64,000 bases of DNA, taken from the NCBI GenBank assembly GCA_006503535.1, contig QYRS01000008.1:310001-374000 (forward strand), written 5' to 3'. Below the pieces are notes generated by a model. That model did not search any database and was not told where the DNA came from. It saw only the letters and a list, made by a program, of their open reading frames with translations. Made by a program: the position numbers and the translations under genes. Positions 8,290-21,000 of the stretch are shown in pieces. How positions within the stretch are numbered: position 1 is the first letter of the stretch; every line of letters begins with the position of its first letter. This DNA is from Arthrinium phaeospermum. Taxonomy: Eukaryota > Ascomycota > Sordariomycetes > Amphisphaeriales > Apiosporaceae.

Positions 8290-10646
8290 TGGAGGGGACG
8301 CATGGAAGCGAGAGACTGGCAACTGGACAGCCAGTCGTCAGCCAGCAAGCAAAAGCAAGCGGCCAAAGGCAGGCAGGCAGTGGCAGGCAGGCAGTCCATC
8401 CAATTCAACACTTGCCGTCAAGAAGGAACTGGCCGGCACTGGCTTGGCTTACTGGCTGGCTTTGGGCGTGACGCCCAGCTGCGAACGGGGAACGGGGAAC
8501 GAAATCGAAAGGAGGGATGTTCCCTTCCTCCTTCTTTCCCTTAAGGTTATGGGTGGATGGATGGTGAAATGCAAGCAATATTGATTTCCTAATTTACTTA
8601 CTGAGGTACGTAGGTTCTTTACTTGGTACGGTCTGATCCTACGTAGGTAGTAGAAAACAGAAAGGAAAACAAAAGGCCAAGTAGGTGTAGATACTCGGAA
8701 GGGGGTGGTTGCAGCAGGTTTGGGGATGTACTGAAAGTGAAAGAGACGACGAACACAAATGGGAAGGGATGGGGATCTCAAGAAGTGGTCGTTTTGGTTT
8801 TGGTCTTATCTGGCTCCAGTTCTGGAGAATCGGAGGAGAGGGTTTGCGCCTGGAAATTGAGATGGGTTTGGGCTTGATTTTGTTGGTCAAGGGAACAGGA
8901 GATACAGTACATTCAATCAATAGGTAGATCTGTCGTGTCGGGTACATCCAGGAATACAGGAGGTGTCCAGGTATGGCATGGTATGACGGGCCAGAAGGGA
9001 CACCTAATAAAAGAGCATCAACCCCCGGGGGAGTCGGGGAGTCACTGGAAGAGGGGCAAGAAAGGTGTCCAACAACCAGGTGACCGCCTGCTGGGTCAGC
9101 CTTTCCCAGAGCCTCCTGGGCTAGTGCGAATGGGATCATCGCAGGGGGGCCAGCATCCATTACCACCACACAACAGCCCTTTATGTTTTGCTTCTCAAAT
9201 GCGAAGCCTCAGAGCCATTTGGGCATGGCAATACGTAACTTGTTTTTGATTTTCTAACGCTTTCACCGAGAATCAACCGCTCAGTACACCATTGCCTCAT
9301 GAGCTATCAATGACCATTCGATGCCCAGTCGATATACTCTCTCTTAGCCCTCTCTCACTGAAGCGTGGGTAGGTACTTTTTCGTCTTTACTTATGGAAGA
9401 CAGAAAGACATATGGGCGAAGGCAATTCTATTCGCCAGGTCGCCACTATGGCAAACAGACCATATTGTCAACCTAGACTTGCTTTTGCTGGGGGTCGAAT
9501 ATGGCTGTTTGCGCAGATGGTATCTGGTACTTGATGATGGCTTCAAGGACTGCTGCACTTGGTATAACCCCCCTGCACACCGTAGGCGGTGAAATGGCTT
9601 CAGAAACTTGACCTCCAGCTGCCAGCTTCGTGCTGTCCTTCTGGTGCTTGGCGTCAAGCTCTTTGCCGCTGCCTCCTGGAGTCTCGTCGCATCATGATGA
9701 CTCCTGTCATTCAATATTCCAATTAATCTGTTTCAGGAGCAAAGAAGCATCTCGAAACCGCCAATGACGTTAGACGGAAGGAGGAGGACGTGCACGAGCC
9801 ACCTCACGATACTCAGCCGGCATGCGGCAGATAGGCAAGACGGATTGATTTGTTGATAGGAGAGGAAGCACAACATTTACTGCCTTCTTAGTAATGATGA
9901 GTGTTGGGGGTGAGCGAGCCTCGGGATTCGCTTTCCGTCTTGTTGCTCCTGTGAGTCTGTAGAGCGCATTGATTCCAGAACCCGCGAAGCCGCCCATCTG
10001 GAGCTGGTCATATGCGCTGTGGAACTCGTACGATCGTCGATGAGATATCCAACAGCGGGCTCGTATCTCAAAGTAGAAAGCATTTATGCTCGGTGAGCAA
10101 GTAGCAGGTAGATGTGCACTCACCTACTTCCAAATACTTAGAGTCGAACAGAACAGAACGGGGGCTTGATATGTACAAGAAAGGAGATCACATAAAAAAA
10201 CGCTTCGGCTGCCGGACCATCATCTCAACTCAAGTCTACTATGAATACAGTAGGTGGGATGGTTAAACCCCCCAGGATGGATGTATTTGCATAAGTATGC
10301 GCATAACGTCTGGTAGGTATTTTGCAGACTGCTGCTCGTGCTGTCACCAGTCACTGACTGCCCCAGACAGCAAACTGGGAATAAGCCTCCCCGCTAACCG
10401 ACCCGTTCTCCCGGCATCCCCCGGCTGCAGGTGGCACCCAAGCTCCAATGGGCTCCATCTATTGACGCAACCGCCAGAGCAAGCAGCAGAGCTTCCTGGA
10501 CTGCCGCCCATCCCCAAGCTGCTGCCCGTCGCCTCCAACCATCAGCCCACAACCATCATTGCAATTGAATCTCATCAAGGTAAGTCGCGGGGCTAAAAGG
10601 CCGTTCTCGTGATCCTCCATGTCATCTGCACGCCCCCTCGAAGGCA

Positions 10647-10652
10647 TATAAG
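10647..10652 (+). promoter_or_regulatory. candidate TATA box of the IF1 gene
   Basis: TATAAG lies within CATATAAGGG, about 155 bp upstream of the IF1 start and in the same orientation. The spacing allows a short leader. The assignment rests on sequence and position only. Confidence 0.35.
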
Positions 10653-10805
10653 GGCCTGTCGATCACCGTCATCTCCATCACCATCATCATCCATCTGCGT
10701 GCAAGTCGTCAAAAGCTAATCAGCAAACCAATCTACCCGAAGGCAGATCCCCTCAGATCTATATTCCCTCATCACATCACCACCACACCCGCAATTCTTT
10801 TCAAG

Positions 10806-11308
10806 ATGTACCGACAATCCATTGTCAAGGCCTCCAGTGGCCTCACCGCCTACGCCCCGCGCCGGGCCTTCACCACCTCGCTCCGGGTCATGTCCGAGGG
10901 TGACACCGGTTCCCCACGTCTCGGCGGTTCTAAGTAAATACAGCCAGCCCACACCTACACGCACGTACGCATACAAATCGAATGGTACAACTAACAAAGT
11001 GGCGTGCCACTCTTGTAGCGACGCCTTTGTGAAGCGCGAGAAGGCCAACGAGGACTACACCATCAAGCTCCGCGAGAAGGAGAAGCTCCTGGAGCTCAAG
11101 AAGAAGCTCCACCAGCAGCAGGAGCACCTCAAGCAGCTGAGCGACCACATGTAAGCTTCCCACCCGACTCGGGTTTCCTTCTTCGATGGAATGAAGGAGA
11201 CCTGAAGCTCTCCTCTCCCTCCTTCTACAGTCGGGGTTGCTTGCTGACACGCCGGTCTTCTTCTTCAGTGACGACTTAACTCGCGAGCAGGGTGGCGAGC
11301 ACAACTAA
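10806..11308 (+). CDS. INH1: mitochondrial F1F0-ATPase inhibitor IF1
   Basis: IF1 binds the F1 catalytic interface in the mitochondrial matrix and blocks ATP hydrolysis when the proton gradient collapses. Three exons (10806-10933, 11019-11150, 11269-11308) encode 99 residues. Residues 1-27 form a basic, Ser/Thr/Ala-rich import presequence (MYRQSIVKASS...RRAFTTS). The inhibitory segment DAFVKREKANEDYTI matches the conserved core of the family. A long Lys/Glu/Leu-rich coiled coil follows and would mediate dimerisation. Both introns are about 85-118 bp and the split codons give clean joins (Asn at the first, Ile at the second). The last exon supplies only DDLTREQGGEHN. Because of the introns no single frame shows the full protein. 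Confidence 0.9.
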
Positions 11309-12317
11309 AGCGCTCTTTTCATAGTCGACCGGACGTTCGAGCTGGGACCCTCCTTGTAGATGGGAAAAAAAGATGTTCGAGGAGAGTGGTCAAAGTCAGG
11401 TTTATCACTGGTCTTTCTTCAAATACCATTGGCACCACCATTCAATCGTATGATCTCGTGAGCCATTCAAGTTACATTCTCGTTTTCGGCCCAATAAAGA
11501 CAAATTCAACCCGCTTCTTTGAGGGAGGAGACTCCTCTAATGGCCTCTGGTCCGTGCATTATCTGTTTCCATGAACCTATCAGTATTGTTACAACCCCTT
11601 GGCTACAAACCAACTGGCAGGCAGTGTGCTTGCTCTATCTGTTTCGTCGCCAGGTAGAATCTACAAGACCTAGAGAGCGGGACCTCGTAGACCTATATAT
11701 AGAGCTACATATACGTATATATCACTTAACATAACTAGTGGGCTATCTGAGCCTACCAGAACGCTTGGTAGATATTGAGCCCCTGAGAAGAAACCAGACC
11801 ACCATGTATCCTGCTTAGAATTCATATCCATAGCGGACTGTAGACCCAGAAAGATATGGACGGGTGATGTCGAAACAATATGACTACACGCGGACAATCA
11901 TGAGATAAACCAAAGTTCGACATACCAACAAGGAAGGGGGATATGAAAATACATATCTGACCCCTGAACCTACTTGGCTAAGCCAGGAAAGCAAGCACAT
12001 GAAGACTTATACGAACTTGTTTTGCCACTGGATTTATCGACTATGTAGTTTACATTCTAACAAACATGGGCGGTGGAATCAAACTTGCGCAGTACCCAAT
12101 CTAGTCATCGGGTCGGGCATCTGCCATGCTAATTCGCAAGCCTGAATCTACGTAGAATTACACTTCTCTATCTGAAGATCGAAGCACGCATAGGTCAACA
12201 CCAAAGGTCGACCCCCCCTCAAAACCAACCGTCGTTGCTAGATATCCATACGCCTGTCCATGGGGCCAACCCCGATCCGACCTCCCTCGAGTGATGAAAC
12301 CAACGACATCCCACTGC
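11309..12317. other. convergent intergenic region of IF1 and NSP1
   Basis: This 1-kb stretch lies between the IF1 and NSP1 stops and presumably holds 3' UTRs. It includes a TA-rich segment near 11690-11730. No supported coding sequence or RNA gene is seen. Confidence 0.55.
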
Positions 12318-14528
12318 TCATCGCCGACCAATGTATGAGCGATAGAAGCTCTCCGCAGCGTCGGGCTCATTTCCACCATACTGGTTTCCGATGGTGGCGC
12401 TGGCCTTTTGCGCAGCATTCACCTTGGCCGTGAGAGTGGCGGCGTTGGTATCGATCCACTGCAGTTGTGACAGATGCCCGTTGAGAACGCGAACGATTTG
12501 ACTCAGCTAGTTCCAGCAGTTAGTATCAGAACATACGGATAAGTTGTGCGATGAGAGACTTACCGGGTCGTCAGGCTTATTACCGTTGCTCAGAGAGCCC
12601 GATATGTCGTTGATTTCTTTGATCATCTTCGAGAGATCGCGACCCATCTCGTCCAGCCTGTCAGTAAGCTTCTCAGCCAGCTTGTACGTCTTTTCGCGCT
12701 CTTGATCAGGGCCTCCCAGCTGCTCGTTGCGACCGATATCGCGGTTGAACATGGAATCAACTTCGGCCTCGTATTTGTCTAACCAGCTCTCGAGTTCCTC
12801 CTGCTGGCTTTCCACGGCGACTAATTGGCGTTCGACGTCGCGGCTTGCTTTCTCGGCTTCGTACGTGCTCAAATAAAGCTTTTGGATCTTTTCACCGTTA
12901 TCGACAAGGAGTCGATCCCATGCTGCGACCTGTGCAGCCTGCTCCTTGAATTCTTTCTGATATTTGGATAGATCAGTGGCCCATCGCGTGATGATCTCGT
13001 CCATCGTCTTGTTCTTCAAGCGCGCAATCTGGGAAGTAGGGCCTGTCGTCGATGCGCCCAAGTTTGCATTTGCGCTCGCGTTAGTCTTTGCTGCCTCCGC
13101 GGGCTTGTTCTGGCCTAGGATTGACCCCGTAGCAGGTGCTGTGGAAGCAGCGGGAGCAGCGGTGGCAGGAGCAGACGAAGCTGGTGTTGATGCAGCCTGG
13201 CCGAACAGGCCACCGGCTGCCTTTGGCGCTTCTGACGCCGGAGCAGAGCTGGCTGGCGCAGCCGCAGCTGCAGGAGCAGCGCCGAATAGACTAGGGGTTT
13301 TTGCTGCCTCAGACGTCGCAGTAGAAGCAGCGGGTTTGTTCATTCCCCCGAACAAAGATCCAGCTGGAGCAGGAGCAGTGGCAGTGGCTGCAGGCGTGGA
13401 GGCAGCTGATGATGCCCCGACAGTGGCAGCAGGGGCACCGCCGAATAACGAACCAGCGGGTTTCGCAGCAGAGGCGGCGGGTTGGCTAGACTGAGCATTT
13501 CCACCGGGGAAAATCGACGAAGTCGGCGTGCTGCTTTGTGCCGCTGCCGGCTTGCCGAACAAACTGGACGTGGATGCCGGTGCAGTCTCGGCAGGCTTTG
13601 GACCGCCGAAAGGAGTGGAACTCGGAGCCGCCGCCTTTGGGGTGCTTCCGAACAGAGTTGAAGGGGCAGCGCCCGATGATGCAGGCTGCGCAGATGTGTT
13701 CTGAGCAGGTGCCGCTCCAAGTCCAGAGAATAGACCACCTCCTGTTTTGTTCTCCTTCTTATCTCCTCCTGCTGCTGCGCCCCCAAATAGATTGCCCGTG
13801 GCCGGCGCTCCGGCAGGTGTAGTCGAGTTCATACCTCCGAACATCGGCTTGGCCGGGGTGGCTGTAGTGGCAGGGTTGGTTGTCGGTGTGGTACCGAACA
13901 GAGAAGAAGTCCCTGTACCGGAGGCTGGAGCGTTGCCGAAGAGACTACCTCCCGGTTGCGAAGTAGGTGTGGTACCCGCTGCTGGGGTCTTGCTGTCCTT
14001 GTTGCCGAATAGGCCTCCGGAGGAATTAGCAGCGGCCGCTGGAGGTGTAGAGGCGGGGGCGGTTGAGGCCGGCGTCGAGCTGGTGTTTCCAAAGAGTCCG
14101 CCAGTCGCAGCAGGCTTGGCGGCAGCACCGAATAGAGATCCGCCAGCTGCAGGTTGTGTGTTGGTGTTGCTGCTGCTACCCGAACCAAACAGGCCACCAC
14201 CAGTCGTTGCGCTGGGGGTGCTTGCACCGGAGGCTGGGGCACCAAACAGCGACGGCTTCGAATCAGCTGGTTTCGCAGCCGTGTTGCCAAACAGACTGCC
14301 CGGGGTTCCTGAAGCAGGGGTTGTGGAGTTGTTGTTGCCGCTGCCGGCGTTGCCAAACGAGAAGCCTGAAGAGGCTGGCTTTCCGCCAAACAGACCACCG
14401 CCAGTAGAAGGAGGAGTGCTGGAAGCCGCAGGTGCAGAGCCGAATAGCGAACCTGAAGCCGGCGCGGACGAGGTTGTGGCATTATTCGATTGGCCAGCAG
14501 AGCTGGCATTGCCGAAGGTAAAAGACAT
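12318..14528 (-). CDS. NSP1: nucleoporin NSP1 (FG-repeat, Nup62 homologue)
   Basis: This is a central-channel nucleoporin that forms the FG permeability barrier and binds transport receptors. Two exons (14528-12564 and 12506-12318) encode 717 residues. Residues 1 to about 480 are an Ala/Ser/Thr/Pro-rich domain with many SLFG, GLFG and FG repeats, and the N-terminus is MSFTFGN. The conserved Nsp1 C-terminal coiled coil follows from about residue 495 (TSQIARLKNKTMDEIITRW), with MFNRDIGRNEQLGG and the end of the domain LSQIVRVLNGHLSQLQWID in exon 2. Without splicing the protein would stop 18 codons after the junction, and the spliced version restores the canonical end. FG repeats are mostly of the xLFG type, rather than the FSFG type seen in yeast Nsp1. 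It is divergent from the Laa2-like gene. Confidence 0.95.
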
Positions 14529-15596
14529 GATGGGCGCGCCTGGCTGCAGCTAGGGAATGCTGCGTGATCGAGAGGGCGGTTGGTCGGAGGAATGTGTTTC
14601 TTCTTTCGGGGCTCAGGGCGCGCTTTTCATCCCTGCGCTCGCTGCCTTGCGAGGGAAGATCAATGTATGTTGATGTCGGAGGGAAAGGGCAGCAGCAGTG
14701 GTAGCTCGGCCTTTGCGTGTTGCCAATTTTGATGGAAGCAACTGTACCAGACGAAGGGTTCTGGCAATTGATCACCTACTGTTGATTTGACAGGTCTGGT
14801 GAGATGCAGGTGGTCCCAATGAGACGTATCAAATGGGATATGCAGAGGTATGTTTTTCTTGTTGATGGTGCTGGCTGTATTGATTATCACGCCCAACCTT
14901 CAAGCTACTTACCTACTTTTTTCCCTACGCGACAACAGAAAGAGCTTCTCTCAGCTTTCAGCACCGACCCGCAACTTTGGATGCACGGACCAGATGAAGT
15001 ACCCGTTGCCCAATGGGTGCTAGGCCAGTACTTTCCCTCGGTCTCCTGGCATGTACCAGGCCGTGGCTCCCCCCTGCTGGATCAGGCAGGAAATTCAGGC
15101 AGAAAACCAGCTTCTCTACTTGAGGACAAGTACCGGTTGGCTGATTGATAGTTGACCAGGGCTGCGAGCTCCGCCCGGCACTGTCCCTCCCCGTTCTAGA
15201 CCAGACTGCCTGCAAGTGCATCCTTCCGCCATCACTGCCCTGACGGCCGATCGATCTGTATCCAACCCTCGATTCACGACCAAGACCTCTTCTACCTACC
15301 CATTCTACCCCTTCCACCCAGGTGCCAAGGGAGGTCGAAACTTTACTTTTATCTGCCAACTTTTGTTATCCACACAGAGATCGCAAAGTTTGGCTTGCAT
15401 CAGCTTCCTGACCGAACACAAACCCGCTTCCATCGCCGTGTCCCCTGCTTGATTCGACCAGGAGCCCAGCCGCTTCTGGCGCCCATACAGCTGTTCCTCT
15501 CAACCTCTCTGGCTTGATTTCTACATAGTCTACCGCCGGCGGCTTTCTATTCTGTCCTCTTTTGACAACCAGAGTCTCCCAGACCATCAACCGAAA
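14529..15596. promoter_or_regulatory. divergent promoter region between NSP1 and the Laa2-like gene
   Basis: This 1.07-kb stretch has a pyrimidine-rich plus strand near its right end (15270-15590), as expected for a fungal leader of the rightward gene. A CTTACCTACTTTTTTCC word occurs near 14910. No coding sequence is supported. Confidence 0.5.
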
Positions 15597-17272
15597 ATGC
15601 CAGAAGAGCGCAAGTCGGAAAGCCTTGAGGCGCCAGACCGGAAAGGGCTCGAAGACTCCAGCGCACGCGAGCTAGGTACCTACCTCTGAATGACAGTTAT
15701 ACCTCATACCCTTCGCTAACCAATTCTGCCACTAGCATCGTCCGACTCCGAAGACCATTTCTCAGATGCGCAATCGGCTCCGTCAGAGAGTGCGGAGTCT
15801 AGATCTCCGGTGCCCATCACCCGCGTAGAGAAAGTAGACGACGAGCCCTCCTATGGCGAGGTTCCTGGGACAGAGGCATACGATAAACGAATTGGCGATG
15901 CCGCTCCGGATGAGGTTGCTGTCATCCCCGATCCGGAGATGGAGTCGTCTGCCAAAGACGCCACCACCCCGACCCCGGATAGCCAATCTGTTCCGAAGAC
16001 AGTTGTAGAGGAGACGGCCGACGCGCCGGGCTCTACCACCCAGCACTACCACGAAGATCTTCGCAAAGCAGATGCTACTCCGGACTATGTCCGCAAAGCT
16101 GATGGCACGGGTGAGGCCAGTACTCAGCCAGCCTCGCTAGAAACCACCGGACAAGCAACTGGTACGGCAGCCAAGTCCTCCTGAGCTACCTGCATCGATT
16201 GACCCTACCCTCGTAGATGACGTGCCGGAGTCTCCAGCTCTGAAGTCACCATCCAAACATCGGCGAAGGAAGTCTTCAGCGGCAAAGTCAATGGACGCTT
16301 CTGGAGAACAGACAGTAGATGGTGGCGACGAGGACAATGATGATGACTTTGGCGACGATTTTGACGATTTCGAGGAAGGCGACGAAGATGCCGATTTTGG
16401 TGACTTCGACGACGGATTCCAACAGGCAGAGGAGGACGCCCCGGCTCCCCCGCCGGTGGGTGTCCCGCCTTCTGTCTCAGTACCCTCTTTTGTACGTCGA
16501 AGCTTTCATTTCCATAGCATGTGGTGTTGGGCCCTTGGGCAAATAGCTTATGATTTCCCAGCCAATATTAGATCTAGACGGTCTCGACTCCGAGGACGTC
16601 CTAGCAGCTACAGAACCCTATCTCAACGCATTGTACCCACCCGATTTAGATGAGCTCCCTGAGCTTCCTGGCCCCCCTAAAGACAACCCGATATTCTTCA
16701 ATCCCCGAAGTGCTTCTCTCTGGTCACAACTGGCCGCGCCGCCACCGCTCCAACCCCCGGACTGGATCAGGTCACGCATACGGCGGCTTTTTCTGGTTTC
16801 ACTTGGCGTACCGGTCGATCTGGACGAGATCTTGCCGGCTTCGAAGCAGAAGAAGCTCGTTTTGCCATCACTGCATCGTGTCACCTCCAACGGGTCTCTA
16901 CGAACATCCTCAGAATCCAGATCGATATCTCGGATACGAAAGAACGAAGGCAATGACTCGCCGGCGTCTGCGGACTCTCAAGGCAAAGAAAAGCCTGGCT
17001 CGGAACCTACGCGGCGTAAGGGGCCCCTTCCTGCGCCCGAGTTGGATCTTGTTTCGGCGAGGCAACTGTGTGCAACAACAGAGGAGGCACTCAATGGCAT
17101 GACAGACTCGGAGCTCAAGGAGCATGTGGCCAGGCTTCAGGAGATGGAAGGGCTGGCCAAGGAGCTCCTGGAGTACTGGCAGAAGCGCACAGACGAGAAG
17201 GTTGGCGACCGCGAGACGTTTGAGGGTGTAATAGAAAACCTGGTCAAACATGCGCGCAAGACAAGGAAATAG
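15597..17272 (+). CDS. aftiphilin/Laa2-like clathrin-adaptor accessory protein (DUF5102-type)
   Basis: The protein probably works with the AP-1 clathrin adaptor in trans-Golgi/endosome traffic. This is inferred from resemblance to yeast Laa2 and animal aftiphilin. Proposed exons are 15597-15675, 15736-16110, 16217-16491 and 16562-17272, encoding 479 residues. The N-terminal third is acidic and Ser/Pro-rich. Around residues 192-220 lies an Asp-rich block with repeated DFxDDF and DFGDFDDGF motifs, like the adaptor-ear-binding motifs of aftiphilin. The C-terminal half has a conserved folded region (PILDLDGLD...LNALYPPDLDELPELPG) and ends in a coiled coil of Glu, Leu and Lys. The third exon start is the weakest point: the frame is also open for about 57 bases upstream of 16217, so a different splice there is possible. 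Confidence 0.6.
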
Positions 17273-18029
17273 GCAAGTTAGGAGGAAAAATGTACGATGC
17301 CTTCAGGTTAAGGCATGCCCAGTGTGACTTGGCTTGCCTTGTCTGCATATGATGGATGATGATGTGCCATGGTATACAGATATACGGCTCAAGCTAAATG
17401 GCACCTAATACAAAGCTACTTGGATATATGTCTCTTCTCTCTGTCTTGCTCATGGGCAATTGTTACGCTTGCGTAGAGATTAAAGGGATGAAGTTGTGCG
17501 AGGCTGGATTTCCCACCAAGCAAGGGTGAGGCGTGCAGATTCGCAGTCGCATTTTCCATCTGCAAGGCCGGCAGCTGTCGGCTTGGCTTTTTGCTGCTTT
17601 GGCTTTACTACCCCTCGTTGGGGCGCTTCCCACATTAAAAAGGCATGGTTGTCCCCTGAGCTGGTTGACATGTAGGTTACACCGCCCAGCACAAAATATA
17701 GTTTTCTTAGTGGCCTGGCCCTGCGGCTGGTTGGTTTTTTTTGGCGATGCTGTTTCAGCCCGGCGCCTATCCGTGGCTTCTCGAGCAGCATCACTTCCAC
17801 ACGCAGGGCTGAGAAGATCACCGCTTCCCCTAAGACCTCGACTTCGAGTACCTCTCTCCCTGGCTTTGGGCCCTCCGTCCCTTGTACCGATCTAAACTAA
17901 TTCTGACCTTCCTGATTCGTCTGTATTACTATCAGTCCATTGTTGTCTCTTCCTATTCCCACCCAGTGTACATGTACCTCAACCACTCTCATAGACACAC
18001 GTCCCTTTGGCATTCTTTTCACCAGACGG
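17273..18029. promoter_or_regulatory. intergenic region and aminopeptidase promoter
   Basis: This 757-bp stretch lies between co-directional genes. The right part is pyrimidine-rich on the plus strand (about 17820-18020), as expected of the leader of the aminopeptidase gene. There is no coding evidence. Confidence 0.5.
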
Positions 18030-21000
18030 ATGTCGTTTCGCACGCTTCGTGCCGTGGATGCCCACATTCACCGGCTTCCCCCAGCGACTGCCCTGTATAA
18101 TAGCCCCGCCGTCCGCTCTTGCTCTGCCCGTACGTTGAGTCTTTCTTGTAGAAATCTTTGTCATCCAAACTTTGCTGCTACAAGTGGCAGGCGCTCGTCC
18201 TCACTAGTCAAGTAAATTCAAAAGGCCCCATACCCATCCTGTCCCGCATCCGAGCGACCAGAGCTAACCCCACCATCTTGCCTCTGCCCGTAGTCTTACT
18301 GCCTCTCGTTACTCCCTCGGTCCCTATTCTCCCAAGGGTCTACGCCTCTCTCCTAAAACTCCCAGTCTGATCCCCAGATCCTTTGCTCGCTCCTGTTCCT
18401 ACCAGAGACGAATCAACAACATGTGCAGGCTGGCAGGCGATTCCGAGCACTTCGGCGGTGCCAACCCGGACCCGACCATGGGCCGCGAGCTCTTGCCAAC
18501 CAATGTGGTCCCGAGGCACTACGACGTCACACTGGAACCCGACTTCGAGAAGTTCATCTTCAACGGCACCGTCGTGATAGACTTCGACGTCCAGGAGGAG
18601 TCCAAGTCCATAGCCCTACATACTCTCGAGATCGATATTCACAGTGCTCAAATCAAGGACGGAGACAAGGTCGTGACGTAAGTCGAGCCGGGCGCAGTCG
18701 AGGTGATTCTGTGTATGCATTCTAACTCTCCGTGCAGCTCTTCGTCGGCCATTACATACGATCAGGCAAAGCAGGTTTCGACGATTGAGCTCCAGGATGC
18801 CGTTCCGCAGGGATCCAAGACCACTCTGGAAATCAAATTCACCGGTCAGCTCAACGATCAGATGGCCGGCTTCTATCGCTCGACATATAAGAAGGCAGAT
18901 GGCACCGAGGGCATGCTGGCCACCTCGCAGATGGAGGCCAACGACTGCCGCCGGGCTTTCCCCTGCTTCGACGAGCCCCTCCACAAGGCAAACTTCACCG
19001 TCACGCTCATTGCTGACAAGAACCTTACCTGCTTGAGCAACATGGACGTCGCTTCCGAGACCGAAGTCACTTCAGCAATCACTGGGACTACTCGAAAGGC
19101 TGTCAAGTTCAACAAGACCCCAGTCATGTCCACTTACCTCGTGGCCTTCATCATTGGCGAGCTTAACTACATTGAGACCAAAAACTTCCGCGTGCCCATC
19201 CGGGTATATGCGCCGCCTAGCTCAGACATTGAGCATGGCCGTTTCTCGCTGGAGCTTGCTGCGCGCACACTGGCTTATTACGAAAAGATCTTTGGCGTCG
19301 AATTTCCCCTTCCCAAAATGGACATGGTTGCCATCCCCGATTTCGCTGCTGGCGCCATGGAGAACTGGGGCCTCATCACGTACCGGGTTGTTGATCTTCT
19401 CTACGATGAGAAGACTAGTGGCGCTTCCATGAAGGAGCGCGTAGCTGAGGTTGTCCAGCATGAACTCGCTCATCAGTGGTTTGGCAATCTCGTCACGATG
19501 GACTGGTGGGAGGGCCTGTGGTTGAACGAAGGCTTCGCCACGCTGATGAGCTGGTTGAGTTGCGACAAGTTCTACCCCGAATGGAAGGTTTGGGAAAGCT
19601 ATGTCATAGACAACCTCCAGAGCGCGCTTGGCTTGGACTCCTTGAGAAGCAGTCATCCGATTGAGGTGCCCGTCAAGCGAGCTAGCGAGGTTGATCAAAT
19701 CTTTGATGCCATTTCCTACGCCAAGGGCTCTTCTGTTCTTCGCATGATTTCAACCTACCTAGGCGAGGATGTTTTCCTCGAAGGTGTCCGGAAATATATC
19801 AAGAAGCACGCCTATGGCAACACACAGACGGATGATCTCTGGGCAGCTTTGGAGGAGGCTAGTGGCAAGCCTGTCAAGGAGATCATGTCGATCTGGACCA
19901 AAAACGTCGGATACCCCGTTGTGCAGGTCACTGAAAACGAGAAGGATAAGACTATTCACGTCAAGCAGAACCGCTTCCTTCGCACAGGCGATGTGAAGCC
20001 CGAGGAGGACCAAGTTTTGTACCCCGTCTTCCTGGGCCTTCGTTCCGCTGATGGCATTGATGAAGACCTCACTCTTTCCAAGCGCGAGGATAGCTATAAA
20101 CTGAAGGACCTCGACTTCTTCAAGCTCAATGCTAACCACACCAGTATTTACCGCACGTCATACACCCCAGAGCGTCTTGAGAAGCTTGGCCAGGCTGCCA
20201 AGAATGGCAAGCTGAGCGTTGAAGATCGCGCCGGCATGATCGCGGATGCAGGCGCCCTTGCAACCTCGGGTTACCAGAAGACTTCAGGTGTCTTGAACTT
20301 GTTGAAGGGCTTCGATACAGAGGAGTCATTCGTTGTTTGGAACGAGATCATATCCCGTGCATCCATGGTCCAAACGGCGTGGAACTTCGAGGATCCGGCA
20401 ACGAAAGACGGTCTCAACGATTTCATCAAGGACCTGGTTAGTGAAAAGGCGCACAAGCTTGGTTGGACCTTCAGTGAAGATGATGGGCACATCGAGCAGC
20501 AGTTCAAAGCAATGTTGTTCGGTGTCGCCGGACTTGCTGGTGACAAGAAAATTATTTCCGCTGCGCAAGAAATGTTCAGCAAGTACATGGGTGGTGACAA
20601 GTCGGCCGTTCACCCCAACATCCGGGGCAGCGTGCTTAGCATTGCCCTGAAGTATGGCGGGACGGAGGAGGTAAGCATTGCTTGAGCGAATGCTGCAGGA
20701 CCAGTACTAACGATGGGCAGTATGATGCGGTCGTTGACTACTTCCGCAAGTCAACCAACAGCAACGAGCGCAACACGGCGCTCCGCGTATTGGGTCGTGC
20801 CAAGGATCCCCAGCTGATCCAGCGAACCCTTGATTTCATTCTGTCGGATGAGGTCAAGAGTCAGGACATCTACCTTCCCGCCAGCGGACTTCGAAGCCAC
20901 CCCGAGGGTATTGAGGCATTGTTCAACTGGCTCACCAAGTCATGGCCTGGTGTTTACAAACGGTTGAGTGGAAACCCGCCCATCCTTGGTAGCATGGTGA

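Larger units (their letters stand above)
7426..10805. other. 3.4 kb divergent intergenic region between 14-3-3 and IF1
   Basis: No convincing gene lies here. The stretch contains a G-quadruplex-prone array (8251-8289), AGGC-type simple repeats near 8370-8395, several TAGGTA/TACGTA words (for example 7914-7921 and 8605-8650), and a weak 117-codon minus-strand frame (9770-10123) without a recognisable domain. It must hold the promoters of both flanking genes. The 14-3-3 leader may extend into its left end. Confidence 0.6.

Noticed and set aside
9770..10123. 117-codon minus-strand frame
   Set aside because: It has no known domain, promoter signal or splice partner, and chance frames of this length occur across the intergenic DNA. 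It cannot be excluded as an orphan gene.
13747..14553. 268-codon frame opposite the NSP1 FG repeats
   Set aside because: Its composition is the complement of the FG-repeat codons and it has no family signature.
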